A stretch of DNA of 64,000 nt from Pontibacter diazotrophicus (GCF_003367245.1 NZ_QRGR01000031.1:1-64000); one strand, 5' to 3'. Shown: positions 39,087 to 47,404, counted from the stretch's first letter. Program-made: numbers and translations. The notes: generated from the sequence alone by a model not told the origin.

Positions 39087-40616
39087 TTACTTTTTTATGA
39101 ACCTATCAGCCCATGGAATAAAGTACTTGATGTTGGGGGCATCGGTATGGCCGCCATCGTGTTGCCGCCATGCCAGCTCCCCGTCCAGCAAACTGACGTT
39201 TACCCCGGGCATTTTAGCCGTCTTGTAATCGTGGCCTACGCCCAGGTCCCGGGCCCCTAAAAGCTGAAACACCGGGCCGGCCGCTACAGTGGCCATGTAA
39301 CTCCCCTGCTGGTCCAGCCATTTCGCATCGCCTTTTTCGGGTATGCCATAACTTATAAAAGTAGGACGCGGGGCGCATAAGGCAATAAGCTGATGCGCAT
39401 CTACCGGGATATCATTCGCGTTTTTATTGCCGAAAGTAGCCTCCGAGGCTCCATACTTCAGGAAGTTACCTGCCATCCAATGGTACTCTCCGCTACTGGT
39501 CAGGCTTTCCACGGCTTCACCGAAATTGCGCCGGTGCAACTTGGCACCGCCCTCTCCGGAAGAGCCAACCAGGGCCGTAAAAAACCGCTGATCAAATGCC
39601 ATGGCCACCAGTGCCGCCTTGCCAAACCGCGACACGCCTTCTATACCTACATGTTTGGCATCTACCGCCGGATCTGTTTCCAGGTAATCCAGTCCGCGCG
39701 AAGCGCCCCAGGCCCATGCCCTTAGTGCGCCCCAGTCGTCGGGTTTGCGGGGTTGCCCTTTGTTCACCAGGCCAATGATGCCTTTGGTGAGGTCCGCACC
39801 ATTGTCAGCCTGTATGCTGCCCGGCTCAATTAAAGCATAGCCCCAGCCTGCCGCCAGCAGTTGCTGCGGAGTAGGCGGGTCACCAGCCGGTGGAGGGCCA
39901 AAAGTGGGAGCCTGGGATGCAATGGGGTTATAAGCCGGATACTGCTCAAACACCTCCCGGAGCGAAGGATCAGCCTTTACCAGCAGCTCCTTCAGGGCAG
40001 CGTTTACTTTTTCGAGGCTTTCCTTAGGCGGCTGCGCCGGGGCTGGCAACGCGCTGCGCCCAAACATCATTAACACCGGCACCGGCCCCTTGGCGTTGGC
40101 TGGTGTCACGACTGTCATATTTATCTTTACGTCTAGCAAAGGATAGGCTGAGTTATCTACCTGCCCCACCAGTTGTTTTGCATTTACCAGTATCCAGCCC
40201 ACATATTCCCGTTCTGAAATAAGGGTTTTCCAGGTGACCTGCGGCACATTCTCCGGCACCCGCCCGAATACCTCCCGCTCAAACTCCTCCACAATCTCGG
40301 GTCGCCGCTTCTTCCACCACATCTCCGGTGTAGTTACCTTCTTGCCGTTCTTCAGGGTCAGCAGTTCCGGCAGGTTGGGATACGGGTTAGCCAGCGCTTC
40401 ATCGTAGTTGGCGTGATTGGGTGCCGACTCGTCTCCGCTGGGCCCGGGCCGCAGCGCTTTAATGCCCAGCTGCTGCATCATGTGCTGATGATCCTGCTGA
40501 GCGGTAAAATCGACGACCGCCGGATAGGTAGTACCGGCGCTGGCGGTTGCCTGCTGGGCAGAGGCCGGAGCCGAGGCCATTGCCAGGGCAAACAGTACGT
40601 AAATTGCCTTTTTCAT
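39087..40616 (-). CDS. CE15-like esterase, secreted (second copy)
   Basis: The protein has 509 residues with a signal peptide (MKKAIYVLFALAMASAPASA). The nucleophile motif is GVSRFGKAAL, a G-x-S-R-x-G-K variant of carbohydrate esterase family 15, and the catalytic His is likely in QHDGGHTDAP near the C-terminus. Compared with the gene at 21420, it is longer, with an extended N-terminal segment and a proline-rich insertion (about 210-260: GPPPAGDPPTPQQ) typical of large bacterial CE15 enzymes. It follows the sialate-esterase-like gene by 26 nt, so the two are probably one operon devoted to removing ester groups from plant polysaccharide. Confidence 0.87.
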   Translation of the reverse strand: MKKAIYVLFALAMASAPASAQQATASAGTTYPAVVDFTAQQDHQHMMQQLGIKALRPGPSGDESAPNHANYDEALANPYPNLPELLTLKNGKKVTTPEMWWKKRRPEIVEEFEREVFGRVPENVPQVTWKTLISEREYVGWILVNAKQLVGQVDNSAYPLLDVKINMTVVTPANAKGPVPVLMMFGRSALPAPAQPPKESLEKVNAALKELLVKADPSLREVFEQYPAYNPIASQAPTFGPPPAGDPPTPQQLLAAGWGYALIEPGSIQADNGADLTKGIIGLVNKGQPRKPDDWGALRAWAWGASRGLDYLETDPAVDAKHVGIEGVSRFGKAALVAMAFDQRFFTALVGSSGEGGAKLHRRNFGEAVESLTSSGEYHWMAGNFLKYGASEATFGNKNANDIPVDAHQLIALCAPRPTFISYGIPEKGDAKWLDQQGSYMATVAAGPVFQLLGARDLGVGHDYKTAKMPGVNVSLLDGELAWRQHDGGHTDAPNIKYFIPWADRFIKK

Positions 40617-40642
40617 GGGGTGTTGATGAAAGCGTTTGAAAT

Positions 40643-42613
40643 CTATTTATCGGTACGGAAAGGAGAAGCCGGCAAACCTTCTTTGTTGTATAAGTTGGCG
40701 CCATCGGGGTTATCGGCCCAGGCGTAACGCACATATTTTGGCTCCGGCACTTCATCGCTCCACACCACTACCTTGTCTCCCTCAATTCTGGCATTGGCCC
40801 ATACAAATTCCTTGTCGGCTCCGGCTATGGCGAACCAGCTCAGTTCTTCTTCATCGTTAGAAATTAACCCACTCCCCACATTCGTAAAGCTGAGAATGAT
40901 TTCATTTTCATCGATTTCAGCAGATTGAAAAAGCGGGCCAGAAGAAACCACTTTTTTATCGTTGTAAATCAATTTCTGCGCAGCAAGCGCTAAGCGCTCT
41001 CCTACGTCTTTTTTATTGTCCGGGTGGATGTCATTCCACTCTCCCAGGTCAATGGTCACGGCCATGGCGGTGTTTGGCACCGACAAGGTCTGGAGGGCAG
41101 CCTCCCGCATTAGCGCCCAATTACTTTCCGAAGGCAGGTAGTTTACCTCCATAAAGTTCGGAAGTTGCACATAAAGAAAAGGTAAATTGCCTTGCTCAAA
41201 CTTATTTCGCCAATCGCTGATTAAGGCGGGCAGCAGCTTTTTATATTCCGTCGGGTTGCCGGCATTACTTTCTCCCTGGTACCACAGTATGCCTTTCAGA
41301 GTGTAATCTGTAGCCGGTGCCACCATGGCGTTGTATAAAGCCGTTGGCTGGTTTTGCGCGCTGAATCCACCACCAACGCTCCCGCTAACCGGACGGTATA
41401 CCTCTCCTACTTTGTACTGCCAGGTTCCCTTCAGGTCAAGGGTCTGGTTGTTGGCTTCTATGTAATAAGGCTTGTCGGGCACAAACCCGCCTTTACCGCC
41501 AAAGTTCTGCACCCGTATCACAAATGTGTTTTTACCTGGCTTCAGAACGCCTGCCGGCAGGCTGTACCGCCGCTGCGGGTACTGATAGGTGGTATTGCCC
41601 ACCTGTTCTCCGTTGATGTATAAAACATCAGCATCTACAATTCTGCCCAGGAATACTTTTGCCGGCACACCGGCCATGGAGGCAGGCACGTCCAGTTCGC
41701 GGCGATACCAGACAGAACCGTTCAGGTCTTTGATGCCCTGGTCCTCCCAATAACCGGGAATATTGATGTTTCGCCAGCCTTTGGGTTCGTAAGCGGTTTC
41801 GTACCATTTCACTTCCCCCGTCAGCCCCTTGTCCTGCTCTGCTTTTTGTTTGTTAGCATTGGCAGCTGCCTGCGCCTGACGCCTGAAAGAATTCACGTAG
41901 CTGGTGTCTCTGTTTCTATCTATCGCAGCCAGTGCCGTATCAAAGTCCTTCAGTCCTTCTTCGCTCATCCAGGCCTCTATAGGGGTGCCGCCGACACTTG
42001 CATTAATTAAGCCAATCGGAATCTTGTATTCATTGTACAGTTTCCGGGCGAAGAAATAAGCGACTGCCGAGAAATTGTTAACATCCTCCGGGTTCGCTGA
42101 TTTCCACGATCCGGGTGGCAAATCCTGCGCGGGGCCTTCCAGATTGGTTGTGGTAGGAATCCAGAAATGCCTTATCTGCGGGTAGTTGGCAGTGGCAATA
42201 TCATCGGCGTAGGTTATGTTATGCAGCGACATCTGGTGCACCATGTTCGACTGCCCCGAAACCAGGTAAACATCCCCTGCCACTATATCTTTAATGGTAA
42301 TCTGGTTGCTGGCTGTGATGTCCATGGTATAAGGACCGGCTGCTTTTATAGGAGCAAGGGTTATTGCCCAATCTCCGTTGGCATCGGCAGTGGCCCTGTA
42401 CGTTTTGCGGTTGAATTTTACCGTTACCTTTTCGCCGGCTGCTGCCCATCCCCATACTTTCGTTTTCGCATTTCTTTGCAGCACCATGCCATCACTGATG
42501 AGCTCCGGCAGCTTCACCTGGCCCAGGGCTTTGAATGCTGAAAATTGAAAAAGACACAGGGCCAGGAGCCCGGCAAATTTTAATTTATCAATCTTTATCT
42601 GTTTGTGATACAT
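40643..42613 (-). CDS. Sialate O-acetylesterase-like SGNH carbohydrate esterase
   Basis: The protein has 656 residues and a signal-like N-terminus (LKFAGLLALCLFQFSAFKAL). SGNH landmarks: block I VSGQSNMVHQ with the catalytic Ser, NASVGGTPIEAWMS, GILWYQGESNA, and the late block DIHPDNKKDVG with the Asp-x-His pair. A galactose-binding-like beta-sandwich insertion (about 275-400) separates the two parts of the catalytic domain, as in Bacteroidota sialate O-acetylesterases. Such enzymes also deacetylate xylan. Co-transcription with a CE15 esterase makes a hemicellulose substrate more likely than sialic acid. Confidence 0.9.
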   Translation of the reverse strand: MYHKQIKIDKLKFAGLLALCLFQFSAFKALGQVKLPELISDGMVLQRNAKTKVWGWAAAGEKVTVKFNRKTYRATADANGDWAITLAPIKAAGPYTMDITASNQITIKDIVAGDVYLVSGQSNMVHQMSLHNITYADDIATANYPQIRHFWIPTTTNLEGPAQDLPPGSWKSANPEDVNNFSAVAYFFARKLYNEYKIPIGLINASVGGTPIEAWMSEEGLKDFDTALAAIDRNRDTSYVNSFRRQAQAAANANKQKAEQDKGLTGEVKWYETAYEPKGWRNINIPGYWEDQGIKDLNGSVWYRRELDVPASMAGVPAKVFLGRIVDADVLYINGEQVGNTTYQYPQRRYSLPAGVLKPGKNTFVIRVQNFGGKGGFVPDKPYYIEANNQTLDLKGTWQYKVGEVYRPVSGSVGGGFSAQNQPTALYNAMVAPATDYTLKGILWYQGESNAGNPTEYKKLLPALISDWRNKFEQGNLPFLYVQLPNFMEVNYLPSESNWALMREAALQTLSVPNTAMAVTIDLGEWNDIHPDNKKDVGERLALAAQKLIYNDKKVVSSGPLFQSAEIDENEIILSFTNVGSGLISNDEEELSWFAIAGADKEFVWANARIEGDKVVVWSDEVPEPKYVRYAWADNPDGANLYNKEGLPASPFRTDK

Positions 42614-42705
42614 AAAAGTGATTATGGTAAAAGTTACAAATGAGCAAGCCAGGCCATTATCTAACTCACAAATAGTGCCGCTATTGCCCCTTTTTGTTGC
42701 TTATT

Positions 42706-42912
42706 AAAGACATTAGGCAACACCAGACATAGTTTTTTTTCAAGTCCCGGCGGGACGACCTGTTAATAGCCTGATATCCAGAACCCGCCCTTAGCTCCAG
42801 CGGAGCGGCCTGTAAAAATATCATCAACAGGTCGCTCCGCTGGAGCTAAAAAACAGTTAGACTCTTTTTCTATCGACAGGTCGTCCCGCAGGGACTTTTG
42901 CGTAATGTCGGT
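42706..42912. repeat. Fold-back MITE-like element, most complete copy
   Basis: This 207-bp element lies in the gap 42614-43371. The right end TTGCGTAATGTCGGT pairs imperfectly with the left AAAGACATTAGGCAA, flanked by TTATT and TATTA. Nested inside are an outer arm pair, AGTCCCGGCGGGACGACCTG against CAGGTCGTCCCGCAGGGACT, and an inner pair, TTAGCTCCAGCGGAG against CTCCGCTGGAGCTAA, around a loop of about 13 nt. From the left third onward it aligns with the element at 15753. No open frame exists inside, so it could move only with a transposase supplied elsewhere. Confidence 0.8.
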
Positions 42913-42955
42913 TATTATATAACTCAAGTCGCGATTGTTCCTTTGCAGTTGAATG

Positions 42956-43035
42956 AACCCATCCCTAACCCCTCCAGGGAGGGGAGTCTTACTTGTAGGC
43001 CGAAATTCCCCTCCCTGGAGGGGCAGGGGTGGGTT
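42956..43035. repeat. Long palindrome beside the fold-back element
   Basis: Two arms of about 32 nt (42956-42987, beginning AACCCATCCCTAACCCCTCC; 43004-43035, ending GGGGTGGGTT) pair with few mismatches around a 16-nt loop. Its CCCCTCC...GGAGGGG composition resembles the core of the element at 22705. It could be the core of another, end-less copy. The rest of the gap up to 43371 holds nothing else I recognise. Confidence 0.75.
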
Positions 43036-43371
43036 TTCAATGGTAGCGAAACAGTGAAATGTGCTCATCGCAACTTTTATTAAATAGTCCAAAGTAAAGA
43101 AATCCAGGCTGAATATTTTACTAAAAGCTTAGTAAAAACAAAATTGTAATTAAAAATCAGCAATAGCTGAGTTAAAACATTAACATCAGCTGCAGGTTTC
43201 ATGCGCTCCCCTCCCTGAAACAGAGACAATGACAGGAACACATTAAGCAGCGTTTAAAGTCCCGTTGGGTTACCTGTTCTTTAGAACATTATAATATTTC
43301 TATATCACCTCCCCTGCATTTAATGGTAAATTCACTACCTTATGCTTCTGTTTAAACACCGAGTAAATTAC

Positions 43372-43661
43372 ATGCCAAAACCAATACGCCAGCAGCTAGA
43401 TTTAGGAAACATACTCTGGAACGCCGCCAAAGTATTGCTTGATGCTGTAGCCGAACACCGAGCCGCTACGTGGGCTCCGAAGCCGAGGAAGACGACGGTG
43501 TTCCCTTCGAAGAGAAGATGAAGCTGCTGACCACTGAACTGGCGACTCAGTTTGAGGAAAGTGCCTTGCTGGAGAAGCGGATTCGGGAGAATCTGGAGGG
43601 GATTGGATTTACTGTCTTAATTGGGATTCGTCAGATGAATGGATTTCAGGAGAATAAGTGA
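43372..43661 (+). pseudogene. hsdM: Remnant of type I restriction methyltransferase subunit (hsdM)
   Basis: From the ATG at 43372 the translation begins MPKPIRQQLDLGNILWNAAK, the typical start of Bacteroidota HsdM. The frame then fails and stops at 43521. In another frame, from about 43455, it continues with the family C-terminus (RYVGSEAEEDDGVPFEEKMK, then LEKRIRENLEGIGF). Nearly the whole methylase core, including NPPY, is therefore deleted, with a frame change at the junction. The last codons run into a palindromic repeat at 43614. This is a dead gene and part of a decayed type I system with the hsdR remnant at 47105. Confidence 0.8.
43567..43591. repeat. 25-bp direct repeat, left copy (right copy 44216-44240)
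   Basis: A 25-nt stretch of the hsdM remnant (TGCTGGAGAAGCGGATTCGG and five more bases) recurs exactly at 44216-44240, just after the right palindromic repeat. The two copies bracket the GxxExxY gene and its repeats, as a duplication made on insertion or an unequal recombination would do. Confidence 0.85.
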
Positions 43662-43714
43662 AGAATAAAAAAAGATTCCAATAATCTAAAAATCCCGCTT
43701 ATCCAAATTCAGAC
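43614..43714. repeat. Palindromic repeat left of the GxxExxY gene
   Basis: This 101-nt element begins GTCTTAATTGGGATTCGTCA and ends ATCCAAATTCAGAC, giving imperfectly complementary ends. It aligns with the element at 44110-44205 to the right of the gene (shared TTGGGATT-GTCAGAT, TAATC-AAAAATCC, CCAAATTCAGAC). It starts within the tail of the hsdM remnant and ends 8 nt before the GxxExxY ATG. Confidence 0.75.
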
Positions 43715-43722
43715 AACAGCAC

Positions 43723-44115
43723 ATGGAAAAGGAAAAGATTGAAGACGAACTGACCTACAGGATTATCGGGTGTTCGATGAAGGTACACGGCACGCTTGGC
43801 AATGGCTTTCAGGAAGTAATCTACCAAAGAGCGCTGGCCATTGAATTAGAAAAGGCGCAGCTTAGCTTTGCAAGAGAACTGGAGATGCCTATTTTTTATG
43901 ATATGATAGAAATAGGCAGCAGACGGGTTGATTTCCTGGTTGAAAACAAAGTACTGGTAGAACTAAAGGCGCTGGTAAAGCTGGAAGATGTTCATCTTGC
44001 CCAAGGCCTTAATTACCTGATAGCTTACAAATTAGATATAGGCTTGTTGCTGAACTTCGGAGCAAAAAGCCTGGAAGTAAAAAGGCTGCGCCACCCGCTG
44101 AATAAACGTGTCTGA
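43723..44115 (+). CDS. GxxExxY protein (PD-(D/E)xK nuclease-like)
   Basis: The protein has 130 residues. The family signature GNGFQEVIY (G-x-x-E-x-x-Y with E34 or so) is near the N-terminus, followed by VDFLVENKVLVELKAL, which gives the D-x(n)-E-x-K arrangement of the PD-(D/E)xK nuclease fold, and by a conserved Q (HLAQGLNYL). It is small and cytoplasmic. The GxxExxY family is common in Bacteroidota and its function is not established to my knowledge. The gene is tightly framed by two related palindromic repeats and inserted into an hsdM remnant, which suggests a mobile gene-repeat unit. Confidence 0.88.
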   Translation: MEKEKIEDELTYRIIGCSMKVHGTLGNGFQEVIYQRALAIELEKAQLSFARELEMPIFYDMIEIGSRRVDFLVENKVLVELKALVKLEDVHLAQGLNYLIAYKLDIGLLLNFGAKSLEVKRLRHPLNKRV

Positions 44116-44205
44116 ATTGGGATTTGTCAGATTTATGGATGAAAAGATTAGAAAGCAAAATCTTAAATCCATAAATTCAATAATCCCAAAAATCCAAATT
44201 CAGAC
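44110..44205. repeat. Palindromic repeat right of the GxxExxY gene
   Basis: This 96-nt element overlaps the gene's last codon. The left arm GTCTGAATTGGGATTTGTCA... pairs with the right arm ...CCCAAAAATCCAAATTCAGAC; ATTTATGGAT and ATCCATAAAT form the inner stem. It is a more regular copy of the element at 43614. It can also act as the gene's terminator. Confidence 0.8.
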
Positions 44206-44306
44206 TAAAGGGCTCTGCTGGAGAAGCGGATTCGGGAGAAAGCTAAACTATGTAAATTTTCTGAACTGATTTTAAATAACTTATAACATTACTAACTGCA
44301 ACTAAA

Positions 44307-46658
44307 ATGGCTTTTATTGATCAAACTAAAGTTATAGAGATTGAGAAAAAAATAACTAGTGATTTATCATTTTTAGGGAAAGTTTATAAAGCCAAAAAGA
44401 ATAGTCATCAAACTATAAGTATAGATCATTCTTTAGTTGATAGCTATATAAAAGTTGGATGGGAAGAATACACTAAACCATTAAAAACTAAAACAAAATT
44501 ACGTAAGCCTAGATCTCATTCTAAACAATTTGAGGATGATGTTTGGTGTCAGTTTTATGAGCTAGGTTACAGAACAATGAACTTTGACGAAAGTTTAAGT
44601 TTGTATTTTAGTAATAACAGCAATGACAAAAAACAAATTGACGTAATAGCAATAAATAATGATACAGCCTTCATTATTGAGTGCAAATCAAGTGAAAAGT
44701 TCAAAAAAGCGCCAAGTTATAAAGATGAATTTGAACTACTTGGTCTTCGCCTAGATGGGTTTAAAAAAGTATTACATCAAATTTATGGGAGAAATCTTAA
44801 AATTAAATATGTTTTTGCGACAAGGAATCTGAGAATTGATAAGGATAGTGAAGACATGAAAAGATTTAATTCAACAAATTCTTTTCTCTATAACAACAAC
44901 ATTTTCAATTATATAAATAGCTTAATTAAGAATTATAAAGGAGTAGCATTTTATCAATTTTTAGGCCTAGTGTTTAAGAATGAATTGATTAGTAAAGACA
45001 GAATCGAAATACCAGCAATCAAGGGAGAGATGGGCACTAAATCATACTATATGTTTTCACTAGAACCATCGCTATTACTTAAAATGGGATTCATTTTGCA
45101 TAGAACAAAAGTTAATGAATCTGAACTGCCAACATATCAAAGATTACTGGTACCTAGTAGGCTATCAGGAATAACTAAATTTATAGACGAAGGAGGTTAT
45201 TTCCCAAACTCAATAATAATAAACTTCAGTAATAAGAAGCATAAGATACAGTTTGAAGCTAGTTCAAAAGCCTCAGCATCTAACTCTTGCTTTGGTACTT
45301 TAAAGGTTCCTAATAGCTATGGCATAGCCTATATCATAGATGGCCAACACAGAGTATATGGATATGCTAATTCTAATTATAAAAACTCTAACACAATTCC
45401 TGTTGTAGCCTTTGATAATTTAGATACTAGTGAGCAATTGAAGATCTTCATGGACATCAATGAAAATCAAAAAGCAGTTAGCCCGAGTTTAAGATTAGAC
45501 TTAGAAGAAGATTTGTATTGGAATTCTGATAGAGCAGATTCAAGAATAAAAGCCTTAAGATCATCAATTATCAAAAAACTTGCTAATTCTCAGTCAAGTC
45601 CATTGTTTGAAAAAATTTCTGTAGGAGAAGACAAAGCAGTATTAGCTTTCAAACCATTTTCAACAGCGCTGTCATATAGTGATTTATTACCTAGTGCAAA
45701 GGGTAATCATTTTTCTGAAAATGCTATAAAATACTCTCTTTATAATGTATCTAATCATGACCATAATAAAGAAATGTATAGTTGCCAAAAAAGAATTGTT
45801 AGTCTATTAACTCTATGTTATGATTTTGTAGAACAAGATTACTCTGACATTTATTACGCTGAAAGTTCATTTATATTTTCTAATAGAGGAACTTTTGCTT
45901 TTATCTGCCTTATAGGAAACTTACACAGACACTTGATTGACAAAGCACTAATCAATAAAGATACTGATATCGATGTACGCTTTACCTTAATCAAAAGCTA
46001 TTTATCTTCATTACTTGAGTATTTAAGAAATAAAATGACTGATGATGAAAAAGAAAAGCAATTAAGTTTACTTGGTGCAGGAGCAGATATAAAGTGGCTG
46101 AGGTTCTTTCAAAGTATAATTAATAAATCTCACCTTGATTACTACCCTACAGAACTTATTGATTGGAATGAGAGGCAAGATGAGGAGCTACAGAACAAAG
46201 GTCGAACATTAGGTGTAGAAATTGAGAAAAAAATGAAAGCTCTTGTGCTCAATAAGATGAAGACTATCTATGTTGAGGATTGGGAATTAGAAATTAACAG
46301 TATTAAACGCGAATGTCAGAATAGAGCAGAACAAGAGATGGAGAAGCATTATAAGGAAGGATTAGGAAGAAAAACCGTTCATTGGACAGAAATGTTTAAC
46401 ATAAATGATTACAAAACTATAATTGAAAAATATTGGACCAAGCTCCCCGAACAGAAAAACGGTGATTTTAAGACTTTTGAAAAGGATTTTGCCATAGATG
46501 TTGGTGAAGGGTTGGGTAGCAAGTCAAAATCTTTAAAATGGATTTCATTCTTTAACTCATACAGAAACTTGTGGGCACATGAAGGAACTAAAGAAAAGAG
46601 GTTGAATAAGGAAGAGGTCAACTTTATTGAAAAAATACATAGCCATTTCTACAATTGA
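44307..46658 (+). CDS. PD-(D/E)xK-DGQHR-HEPN multidomain protein, putative defence protein
   Basis: The protein has 783 residues. N-terminal part (about 70-175): FEDDVWCQFYELGY with E76, then D112 and E125-C-K127 spaced as in PD-(D/E)xK nucleases. Middle (about 230-420): DGQHR domain with IIDGQHRVYGY (D345-R349) and IFMDINENQKAVSPSL, as in DndB and related proteins of DNA-modification systems. A charged, coiled-coil-like stretch (about 640-700) leads to a C-terminal domain ending in YRNLWAHEG, where R753-N-L-W-A-H758 matches the RNxxxH motif of HEPN RNases (Swt1-like region). The gene is far more AT-rich than its neighbours and lies between hsdM and hsdR remnants, so recent acquisition is likely. 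No dndCDE genes are nearby. Role inferred: a self-contained anti-phage effector. Confidence 0.85.
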   Translation: MAFIDQTKVIEIEKKITSDLSFLGKVYKAKKNSHQTISIDHSLVDSYIKVGWEEYTKPLKTKTKLRKPRSHSKQFEDDVWCQFYELGYRTMNFDESLSLYFSNNSNDKKQIDVIAINNDTAFIIECKSSEKFKKAPSYKDEFELLGLRLDGFKKVLHQIYGRNLKIKYVFATRNLRIDKDSEDMKRFNSTNSFLYNNNIFNYINSLIKNYKGVAFYQFLGLVFKNELISKDRIEIPAIKGEMGTKSYYMFSLEPSLLLKMGFILHRTKVNESELPTYQRLLVPSRLSGITKFIDEGGYFPNSIIINFSNKKHKIQFEASSKASASNSCFGTLKVPNSYGIAYIIDGQHRVYGYANSNYKNSNTIPVVAFDNLDTSEQLKIFMDINENQKAVSPSLRLDLEEDLYWNSDRADSRIKALRSSIIKKLANSQSSPLFEKISVGEDKAVLAFKPFSTALSYSDLLPSAKGNHFSENAIKYSLYNVSNHDHNKEMYSCQKRIVSLLTLCYDFVEQDYSDIYYAESSFIFSNRGTFAFICLIGNLHRHLIDKALINKDTDIDVRFTLIKSYLSSLLEYLRNKMTDDEKEKQLSLLGAGADIKWLRFFQSIINKSHLDYYPTELIDWNERQDEELQNKGRTLGVEIEKKMKALVLNKMKTIYVEDWELEINSIKRECQNRAEQEMEKHYKEGLGRKTVHWTEMFNINDYKTIIEKYWTKLPEQKNGDFKTFEKDFAIDVGEGLGSKSKSLKWISFFNSYRNLWAHEGTKEKRLNKEEVNFIEKIHSHFYN

Positions 46659-46701
46659 TCTTTTAAAAGATTATTTAGTTACTCCATTACTTTTAAAGAC
46701 A

Positions 46702-46815
46702 GCGTCACAACTTATTGGGAATGTGAAATACCAGAAGCAACCTTTTACATAAAGCTTTCGAGCTGTATGGTGAGGTCAAATATAAACAATACTAAATTCC
46801 GATAAGTTGTGACGC
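46702..46815. repeat. Inverted-repeat element of about 115 bp
   Basis: GCGTCACAACTTAT (46702-46715) is perfectly complementary to ATAAGTTGTGACGC (46802-46815), and the match extends imperfectly for several more bases into GGAAT. The 85-nt centre has no gene. It could be a MITE, an IS end pair or the remnant of one. No clear target duplication is visible. It marks the right side of the AT-rich insert. The rest of the gap 46659-47104 has nothing else recognisable. Confidence 0.7.
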
Positions 46816-47104
46816 CCTCTATATACTTTGGAAAATTCTCATTGATTTAGTACTGTAATTACATTAGATGATAGCCAAGCAGACTAAACCTTGCGTGGCT
46901 ATCATACATTCTTACCTACTGTACTCTACTCCACCTCAGCCCCTGTACGTACGCCTGTTGAGTTCAGAGGCGAACGTACAGCAGATTAATAAAAGCTATT
47001 TCGTATAGCAACAATGCCTAAGTTTAGTATTGTTTTACCATTTCACGTAGCAGTTAGTAGAAAAAGAGGTAGCAGTTGAAAAATATAAAATATAATCAAC
47101 TCAG

Positions 47105-47404
47105 GTGCAGTATAGAGATCTTGCTGATGGTAAATTCAGAGATGGACTAAAAGAGTTGAAAGACGATACCGGCAAAGACCACTTTGGCCACTTCTACCCT
47201 ATCGCCTACGATGCTGTTTCGCAGAACGAGTTCCTGGTGGTCAATCAGTTCAGCATAGAAGGCAAAAACAAGCATCGCCCCGATTTACTTTTGTTCGTGA
47301 ACGGCCTGCCGCTGGTGCTCTTCGAATTCAAGAACCGGTTCGATGCCAACGCCACCATCGAAAAGCTTTCAACCGGGCAAGACCACGAAAATGGCGTGCA
47401 ATAA
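47105..47404 (+). pseudogene. hsdR: Remnant of type I restriction subunit (hsdR), N-terminal part
   Basis: The 99-residue frame from a GTG matches the HsdR N-terminal nuclease region: NEFLVVNQFSIEGKNKHRPD followed by LLLFVNGLPLVLFEFKNRFD, which holds the D-x(n)-E-x-K nuclease motif. It lacks the true N-terminus and all helicase and translocation domains (a full HsdR is about 1000 residues), and stops after an unrelated tail (ENGVQ). It is a decayed partner of the hsdM remnant at 43372, left on the far side of the inserted genes. Confidence 0.8.

Noticed and set aside
42763-43092. A 109-codon minus-strand frame and a plus-strand frame in the same place
   Set aside because: Both read through the palindromic repeats; the translations are repeat artefacts.
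44307-46658. Reading the DGQHR protein as DndB of a phosphorothioation system
   Set aside because: No dndA, C, D or E genes are nearby, and the protein has extra nuclease-like and HEPN-like parts that DndB lacks.
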